Origin: Phoronis australis
Taxonomy: Eukaryota > Phoronida > Phoronidae
Direction: 5' to 3'
NCBI GenBank assembly: GCA_002633005.1
Contig: NMRA01000035.1
Span: 715,498-779,497 of the forward strand
DNA: 64,000 nucleotides
Part shown: one piece after another, positions 56,580 through 64,000 of the stretch
How the letters are laid out: each line of letters begins with the position of its first letter
How positions within the stretch are numbered: position 1 is the stretch's first letter
Translations under genes and position numbers: made by a program
The notes under the pieces: generated by a model
The model's input: the letters and a program-made list of their open reading frames with translations, nothing else
Databases searched by the model: none
What the model was told of the DNA's origin: nothing

Positions 56580-59500
56580 CAAACCTAAGAGCGAAACAAA
56601 AATGAACCGAAAACACGTAAAAATAAATGAACCAATAAAACACGAGTTAAGGACAAAAAACTTCCAAATGGTATAAATCAAACGAAACTATGAAAAATTC
56701 ATGGACCAATATAATGGGAAACTTTAATGAATGCGTAAAATATCACAAGGCCTTTAGGGTGTGACGAAGCAAAATGAATTTGTAAAATGAGAAGGTGACA
56801 CATAAAGACATCTGTGTGCTGGTATAAACAAATTGAAAAAGGCATGAACCCGTAAAGTGTTACATCTAAACACACTGGTTGAGTGTGATGAATAAAATGG
56901 GGGAAATAATTGAATAATTGATAGGACTAAATGAAGCCGTTGAGTGCGATGAAAGAAAGTGTGAAAAATAAACGAATAGAGGAAAGACGCCAAATATGTA
57001 AAGTGGACTGTTGCACTTTACCATTAATCTGGGGAATTTTTCTGTCAAAATCCCATTTTGAGGATATGAAGGCAAAGAAAATGGGCTCATGACAATTGTC
57101 TAAATGCAGCGGTTAATGAATTTGTAACACATGATGAATTAAGGGTGAAATAGTTTGAAACTAGACATAAAATGCTACGAGTAATTGAAACCATTGAGTG
57201 TGAAGCTAAATGCGAAAAATAAATAAAGTAAAAAATGTGAAAATGAAAAATTAATGGACTAATGGAATGGGAGTCTTTAATTAATGTGTAAAATGTCACA
57301 AACCTTATACGGTATGACGGAGCAAACTGAATGCGAGGTATGATTAATTGGAACTGTTCAGTGTGACGAAGCTAAATGCGAAAAATAAAAGAACTCAATA
57401 TGAAAATTAATAAACCAAAAAAAAACAAGTTAATGACATAAACCTGCAAAATAGTTTAAAATATGAAAAATTAATGGACTAATGGAAGGAGAGACTTCTA
57501 TGGATGCAAAAAATGTCACGCACCCTATAGGTTGTGACAAAGCAAAATGAACCTGTAAAATGCGAGAAAAGCATGAACCTCTAAAAATAAAAATGAAACA
57601 ACAAAATAAGAATGAACACACAAAGAAATAAACTGGCAGAGAGATGAAATAATGATGAACAAGCAAAATGAGTGTGACATCTTTCTGTTGCTACAAAGCA
57701 GTGACGCCAAATAAATGGCATCATGATGTGAAAAAATGGTGAAATAGTGCATAACTAATGAATCCAAAAATGAAGTCCATATCAGTGTGACGAATCTATA
57801 TGCGAAACATAAATTTGACATATGAAAATTAGTAAACGAATAAAAGTTCATGGCAAAAACTAAATGCACAGTAATACAGATCCGACGAAACCATGAAATG
57901 TGAAAAATTAATAAAATGATGAAATCTGAGACCATGATGGTATTCTGTCATTCAGCAACTTTTCCAGACACGAGGGGTTCTGAGCGTGCAATATCATCTA
58001 GCTCCTTTGTTCACTGCCCAGCACAGTCCTTTGTCCCACACAACAACAAGCAGGCCAATTATCTCCCCGGGATTCAAAGGGTTACTGAAACCTGGAAGAA
58101 TAGATTGTCTTAACTTCTGTTTTGGTTGGGCGATTTTGGTGATTCAAAAACTAAACATGATCAGCATTTGACAAGGAATTCAGAAAAGATATTTGTTTAT
58201 GTCCAAATATGTTATAACTTAACTTTCATTTTTAGCAGCACAGCCCAGTCAGACTAATTAGAGCAATTATCGAACAAAAGACAGCCAGCCCTCCAACCAT
58301 CAATGCCAGAGTGGAGTTAATCAATCGTGTAAGATATTGGCTACAGGAGTGGTCTTCCCAACTTGTTGGGCTATAGAATTGAACAAGTTGGGAGCAACGG
58401 GAAAACGCCATAATGCTTTAATGAATGGCTAAAATGCCAAGAACAAACAAAATCTCCTCGCAAAAACTAATGAAACTGCAAAATGTGACCGAAATAATAA
58501 GTGAACCCCATATTATGTGAAAATTAATAAATGAATAAAGGACAAGTTAATGGCAAAAACTAGTAGTAAAAATCAAACGAAACTATAAAATATGAAAAAA
58601 TAATGGTGATATAATGCGTGACATTAATGATTGGTTAAAATGTCACAAACAAAAGCCCTATAAGGTATGAGGGAACAAAATGAAGCTGTAAAATGTGATA
58701 AGTGAACCATAAATATATCCCCTTCTGCTAGCAGACACCAGGTAATATCAGAAAAGTGTCAATTAACCTGTATTATGTGTCAAATTAATGAACCCGCCAA
58801 ATGCAATGAGTGAGTGAATCCCTTAAATTATTTAAAGAACCTGTTAAAATGTGAAAAAGTTGTATAGTGCAGTGGGACAATTGAATAGATCAGTGAAATG
58901 GTTTGGAGAGCATTAATGGTACGATATTTCCCAAATTAAAAATGTCCCCTAAAAATATCACAGTCATTAAGCTGGTGTAGCATAATGACAGAATGTTAAA
59001 ATGCGAGGAAGCAAAATGCTAAATATCAGTAAACCTAAAAACTGCAGTAAACAGTGAACCCATGAAATACGAGTTAATAAAAAGTAATATGTCGTACTCG
59101 TTCAAGAAACATCACAAAAACTAAAAGTTAATGGAGATCATGTGTTAATTCTCAAAATTGAATGAGCCCATAAAAAGACTAAATGCAGTATCTCGAAGGG
59201 GTGACTTGACTTGTGTACACCAATTGTTATCAGAATGTTTGGAAATTTGAATGGTAAAATGCATCATATATTGAAGAAATAGTGCATCAAATTAATGGAG
59301 TCCCATGAAGTATAGCAATAATATCTGACTAAATGATGTATCTCCAAGGAGTTATTGTGTTCTGGAGTGAACAAATTCATGAAAAGTAATGAATTAATAC
59401 AGCTGAAATATGTTAAACAGAAGGGAAACATACAAAGGCTTAGAAAATTTATATCAAAGATGTAAAGATTTGCTAAACAAGTGAAAAAGGAAAGTAGGGA

Positions 59501-61915
59501 TGGTGAATGAGCAGGAGACAACAAATTCTATAGCTGGCTGACTTTGAATTCAGCCCAAGGGAACATGTTTATCAAACAGATTTCTTCACAACTACAGTAT
59601 TCTTAAAAGTAACTTTGGTACCCAGCTCTTGCTAAATCTAAAGTTCATTCACCATCCTGAGGCAAAGGGCAATGCAGCATTTTTTTCTTTTCTAATACTC
59701 ATTATTCTCTGCAGGGAGAATTGACCTGCTAACATTTACTTGGGTTTACATTTATTTTATGCTGCACCAAGTGGTGGTTCCTTTTTCACAAATAAACTGA
59801 TAAAATGATAATGAGCACTCAATATTTTACAAAAGGTACTCAGTGAAAACTCAATTGGTATCAAGCAACTAGTAAAGTATAATTGACAGTGAGCCCAATA
59901 ACAGGTCACGTGCGATGAACTATAAATTCTCTAAAAGGTAATCAATTGATGAATTACCAGGGTGCTAATTAATTAACCAGCCAAAATAAAAATGGACAAA
60001 CAAAATAAGAATGAACACACAAAGAAGTAAATTGATCGAGATTATGAAATAATGATGAACAAGCAAAATGAGCGTGACATCTTTCTGTTGCTACAAAGCA
60101 GTGACGCCAAATAAATGGCATCATGATGAGAAAATATTGTGAAATAGTGCGTAACTAATGAATCCAAAAATGAAGTGCATGTCAGTGTGACGAAGTTCAT
60201 GGCAAAAACTTCATGTACATTAGAATAGATCAGACGAAACCATAAAATGTGAAAAATTATAAAATGATGAAATGCAACAAACAAACAAAATCTCGTCACA
60301 AAAACTAATGAAACTGCACAATGTGACCGAACTAATAAATGTGAAAATTAACCAAACGAAACTATAAAATGTGAAAAATTAATAAGGTGATGTAATGTGT
60401 GACATTAACGAATGGGTAAAATATTACAAAAAACAAAATCCTCTATAGCGTTTCAGGGAACAAAATGAAGCTGTAAAATGTGATAAGTGAACCATAAAAA
60501 TATCCCCTTCTGCTGGCAGAAACCAGTTTATATCAGAAAAGTGTCAATTTACCTGTGTAATGTGCCAAATTAATGAACCCGCCAAATGCAGTGAGTGGGT
60601 GAATCCCTTAAATCATTTAAAGAACCTGTTAAATTGTTAAAAAGTTATATAGTGCAGTGTGACAATTGAATGTATCAGTGGTTTGGAGAACATTAATGGT
60701 ACGATGTTTCCCCGAATTAAAATCTTCTAAAAATAGTCAATAAGCTGCTGTAGCATAATGACAGAACGTATACAGTGTGAGGAAGCAAAATGCTTAATAT
60801 CAGTGAACCTAAAAACTGCAATAAACAATCATATGGTACTTGTTCAAGAACCAAATACCAAAGGTTAATGGAGATCATGTGTAAATTCTGAAAGGTGAAT
60901 GAGCCCATAAAAAAAACAAATCCAGCCAAAGATATCATGTAGCCTTAGCATCTCAAAGGGGTGACTTGACTTGTGTACACCAATGGTTATCAGAATGTAT
61001 GGAAATTTGAGTGGTAAAATGCATCATATATTGAAGAAAAAGTACATCAAATTAACGGAGTCCTGTGAAGTACAGCAATAATATTTGACAAAATTATGTA
61101 TCTCCAAAATATCATGAATCAACAGTAAATCCGGTATAGTATAACGGTAGAACCTATAAAATCAACAAAAGCGTTGAGTTCAATGAAGTAAAGTGCTATA
61201 AATGAATTCATAAAATGTGAAAACCAAAAATCCCATGAAGTATGAGTTAATGTCATGGTAAAATGCTATAAATAAACGAACCTACAAAATGCGAAAATCA
61301 AAGGTCCAATGAAGTATCACGAATTAATATCAGGGTTATCAAAGTCCTACAGTGCTGTTAGTCAATCGTGTCCCGCCAATGCAAGAGGTTAATGGAAATA
61401 ATATTAGGGACAACTGACTGAACCCATCAAATGTCAGGAGTTATGGAATTCTAGAGTGAACAAATTCGTGAAAAGTAATGAATTAATACAGCTGGAATAT
61501 GTTAAACAGAAACGAAATGTACAAAGGGTTATAAACTAGAAATGAAAAATGTATTAAATAAACGGCGTTGCAAACATTTCTTAAACAAGTGAAAAAGGAA
61601 GGTAGGGATGGTGAATGAGCAGGAGACAAACGACAAATTCTATAACTGGCTGACTTTGAATTCAGCCCAAGGCAACATGTTTATCAAACAGATTTCTTCA
61701 CAACTACAGTATTCTTAAAAGTATCTTCTGTACCCAGTTCTTGATAAATCTGAAGTTCATTCACCATCCTGAGGCAAAGGGCAATGCAGCATTTTTTTCT
61801 ATTCTAATGCTCATTATTCTCTGCAGGGAGAAGTGACCTGCTAACATTTATTTGGGTTTACAATTATTTTATGCTGTACCAAGTGGTGGTTCCTTTTTCA
61901 CAACTTCTAAAATTA
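56580..61915. repeat. A-rich degenerate repeat field, internally duplicated
   Basis: Five kilobases of plus-strand A/G-rich, C-poor sequence built from short variants of AAAATG, GTGAAAAATTAATG and CTAATGAA-like phrases, like an ancient minisatellite. A larger unit is repeated: 57598-59791 corresponds to 60000-61902 (shared landmarks GACATCTTTCTGTTGCTACA and AGTGGTGGTTCCTTTTTCAC). No N separates the two. Minus-strand frames of 70-136 codons rich in Phe, Ser and His come from base composition. Confidence 0.75.
57926..58445. mobile_element. Insertion present in one unit of the duplicated field
   Basis: About 520 bp with ordinary base composition, absent at the matching point in the second unit (about 60275). 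It contains the module shared with 45005-45100 and a perfect 13-bp hairpin (TTCCCAACTTGTT facing AACAAGTTGGGAG) near 58355-58393. Confidence 0.5.
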
Positions 61916-61947
61916 TGGAATTCATTGTTATCACTGACAATTAACTT

Positions 61948-62215
61948 GTGTCTCCGATAGCGGATTTGCAGCGATGCCATATTGAAATTAGGTTAAAATG
62001 GTGCATTGTGGGTGCTGTGATCAGGATTCCGAAAGCGGCCATAGTAACAAGCATAATACGCGGTACGAGTGCGAAGAAAACTCACGGCGGATACACTTGT
62101 TGTGTTCCAGGCTGCTTCAAAAACAGCAAGAGAGATAAAAATCTGAGTTTTTATGTGTTCCCTGCAAACCAAGAACTTCGTGAAAAATGGATAAACAACA
62201 TTAGGAGAGCTGGGA
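61948..62215 (+). CDS. THAP-type zinc finger exon (first half of domain)
   Basis: An open frame reads KKTHGGYTCCVPGCFKNSKR, then NLSFYVFP and ELREKWINNIRRAG, where a GTAAGG donor (62216) can end the exon. THAP domains are DNA-binding C2CH zinc fingers; C-x3-C, LSF..FP and L..KW...I(R/K)R are their first half. The second zinc pair (C-x2-H) and AVPTIF-like end are absent before the frame stops at 62274, so they must be in another exon or lost. No ATG precedes the motif in frame; an ATG at 61998 in another frame reads MVHCGCC. It could be a THAP gene or a piece of a P-element-like transposase, which shares this domain. Confidence 0.6.
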
Positions 62216-63740
62216 GTAAGGGGAGATTTAGCGCATTCAAACCAATGCGGGGCCATCTAGTAGGCAACACATAGCCCCTTGGTTGGCCATATAGGGGCTA
62301 TAATACTTCCATTCGCTTTCTGTACTCATTTCATTACTTCAGTGTATTTTAAATGGGCCGTGCCCGGATTTGGTTTACCGATTTTGAGTTTTCACCTCAC
62401 CTCGTCAAAAATGCATTCTACACTTAAAACTATCATTTAAAAAAACGCTTACTTTCATCATTGGTCCTTTCTACTTCTATGAATATCTTTAATGAAGCTT
62501 AGTTGGGAGACTTAAGTTGACTTTGGCGAAGAATTACAACTCCACTTTTTTGGTTGCCGTTAATTTTATCATCGCGTGCGCGATAACCACAAAGCATGTC
62601 AACTGAATCACGTGAGTTAGGCAAAGGTTAGTGCGAGACTGAGCGACGCGCATGACGCTAGCGCGCGACACTCGGGTGAAACTTGTAAGATGTGTGTCCC
62701 TTCGACTTTTTATTCGTCAACATGCGTAATTTCACGAAACTTCCTCAAAATGGCACCCGGCAACTCGAGCAAACCGTGACAGATTTTCATCGATTTGTTC
62801 CAAGTTTTGCTGACTAAATTGTATCCAGAGTCGTGGTTAGTGTTAATTATAACTCCGTGTTCCTATATGTATGGTTCATTTGATTTTATTTGCTGTATTT
62901 TGAAATGAGTAACTTTTTGTGAGGATGTACTATCGCCCCTGACTGCCTGCGGCATCCAGTGTGATGTAATTGCTTAAGGGCCATCGTACGTGTTTGCAGC
63001 GAACAGTTTCCTGGTGGAAAAAAGACGTATGAGAACAACATTTCGACGGATTTCATAGGTGAATTTAAGGNGGCCCCCCCCCCCCCCCCTTGGCTACCAC
63101 AAAAAGATAAAACCGAGCAAGAGCGTAGGGAAATGTTGAGTTTATTAATTAACCCCGGTAATTAAAATTATACGGATGAAACAAGATTTAAATGTATGCA
63201 GTTATGCAGTTTTAGTGTTTGGTGGGGGGCTCAGATCCAATTTCAAGTGTTAAATTCGGAACACAGCGCATTCGTAACGGAACTATGGCTAAGTATGGGC
63301 TCTCCCGCGATATCCAAGGCAACCGGCAGTGGCGCTGCGCACTACGACTCCGTTTCTGTCATCTGCTCCACTGTGCAATGAAGAAAATTTACTTCATTTT
63401 TTAAAGAAAATGGAACCTGAGTGACGATGAAAAAACAGAAGCTGCTGGTAAGATGTGAATTTTAATCGAAGCCTGAGTGAATCACTCAGAAACTCATAAT
63501 TCTCTCTTTCTCAAACCTTAACTTAAGACGGTTTCCAAAGCAATCCCGTCATAATTGCCAACACGAAAAACGGATTTGGTCTTTTGGGCATTTGAAGACT
63601 ATTTTAAATACAACAAATTTGTTAAGAACCGATTGCACAAAATTTAAAACGTGTAATAAGCATTACAAAAAGAAGTAGGTTTCGCATGCAAACGCTGTGG
63701 ACAATAAACAAGGTCTCTTATCATGAATTTAGTAGCTAAG
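62216..63740. other. Right-end region, no gene recognised
   Basis: Richer in CpG around 62570-62770 (GCGTGCGCGATAACC, GCGCGCGACACTCG), possibly a promoter. A poly-C run next to the N at 63071 marks a contig join. No exon could be supported. Confidence 0.35.
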
Positions 63741-63776
63741 CCGTGGTGGTGTAGTGGTAAAGCACGCGCGCTCTAG
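63741..63776 (+). repeat. tRNA-like head (SINE fragment)
   Basis: GCCGTGGTGGTGTAGTGGT with TAAAGCACGCGCGCTC looks like the 5' half of a tRNA with box A (GTGTAGTGG). No box B follows within 60 bp, so it is a truncated tRNA-derived repeat, not a tRNA gene. Confidence 0.45.
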
Positions 63777-63889
63777 TTTTTCCTGTTTGACACGTTCTCT
63801 GTTTTTTTTGCCTTTTTTCTTGGATAATACTTCAGTGTGCTATGCGCATCTACAATCGTGGTTTGCGCAAATGCTTACAGCGGGACAAA

Positions 63890-63930
63890 ATGTTGGGCCC
63901 CCCCTTGTGATATCCTAGATCCGCCACTGG
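63890..63930 (-). repeat. End of a GGATCTAGG-type MITE
   Basis: GGGCCCCCCCTTGTGATATC followed by CTAGATCCGCCACTGG is the reversed terminal form CCAGTGGCGGATC seen in many short DNA transposons and related to 14128-14279. Confidence 0.5.
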
Positions 63931-64000
63931 ATTTTCCTCTTAAAATTAATGTCTCTAGCATGTCCACGGCGAAAGCTACAAAAGTTAAGCAACCAAAGAA

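Noticed and set aside
57525-57935. 136-codon minus-strand frame with hydrophobic runs
   Set aside because: It arises from the A/G-rich repeat field; similar frames appear throughout that field and are not conserved between its two units.
1-64000. CRISPR arrays, operons, prophage or bacterial defence systems
   Set aside because: The window is spliced animal DNA; the tandem arrays are contiguous minisatellites without spacers.

Overview
The window is nuclear DNA from an animal. It has spliced genes with GT-AG introns of hundreds to thousands of bases, long AT-rich non-coding stretches, many short foldback/MITE-like repeats, a decayed non-LTR reverse transcriptase and almost no long ORFs. Nothing points to a vertebrate. 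The many near-identical repeats joined at single N positions look like two divergent alleles placed side by side, which suggests a highly heterozygous, probably marine, invertebrate. I cannot name the phylum from the sequence.

Layout. (1) 730-18745, minus strand: most of an annexin A7/A11-like gene. Nine coding exons can be phased without error, giving a Pro/Gly/Tyr-rich N-terminal tail of 225 codons, all of annexin repeat I and much of repeat II; repeats III-IV lie off the left edge. The last repeat-II position is served by two different 80-nt exons (1051-1130 and 730-809) with identical phases. They look like mutually exclusive alternative exons, and this is the most interesting signal in the window. 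(2) 19-24 kb: a 31-bp tandem array, a 2-kb DNA transposon copy and a reverse-transcriptase fossil. (3) 24228-33785, plus strand: the ribosomal protein RPS24 gene, with a 5'TOP-like first exon ending exactly at ATG, exon 2 (present twice), exons 3 and 4, and a likely tiny last exon coding Ser-stop. (4) 35598-42494, minus strand: the mitochondrial inner-membrane insertase COX18, convergent with RPS24. One internal exon is missing and may lie in the 298-N gap, next to a transposon. (5) 44-64 kb: gene-poor. It has a 2.1-kb allelic duplication, several MITEs, a repeat family with CTCF-like cores, one exon resembling a PAN/apple domain, about 5 kb of A-rich degenerate repeats that is itself duplicated, and an exon-sized THAP zinc-finger fragment.

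The three confident genes have unrelated jobs (calcium-dependent membrane binding, translation, cytochrome oxidase assembly); I see no operon-like link. Four points need care when using this assembly. Exon 2 of RPS24 and the first coding exon of COX18 are duplicated, most likely artefactually. The annexin gene is incomplete at its 3' end. No non-coding 5' exons are proven. The single Ns at 6507, 26288, 33218, 43003, 48383, 55294 and 63071 should be treated as contig joins.
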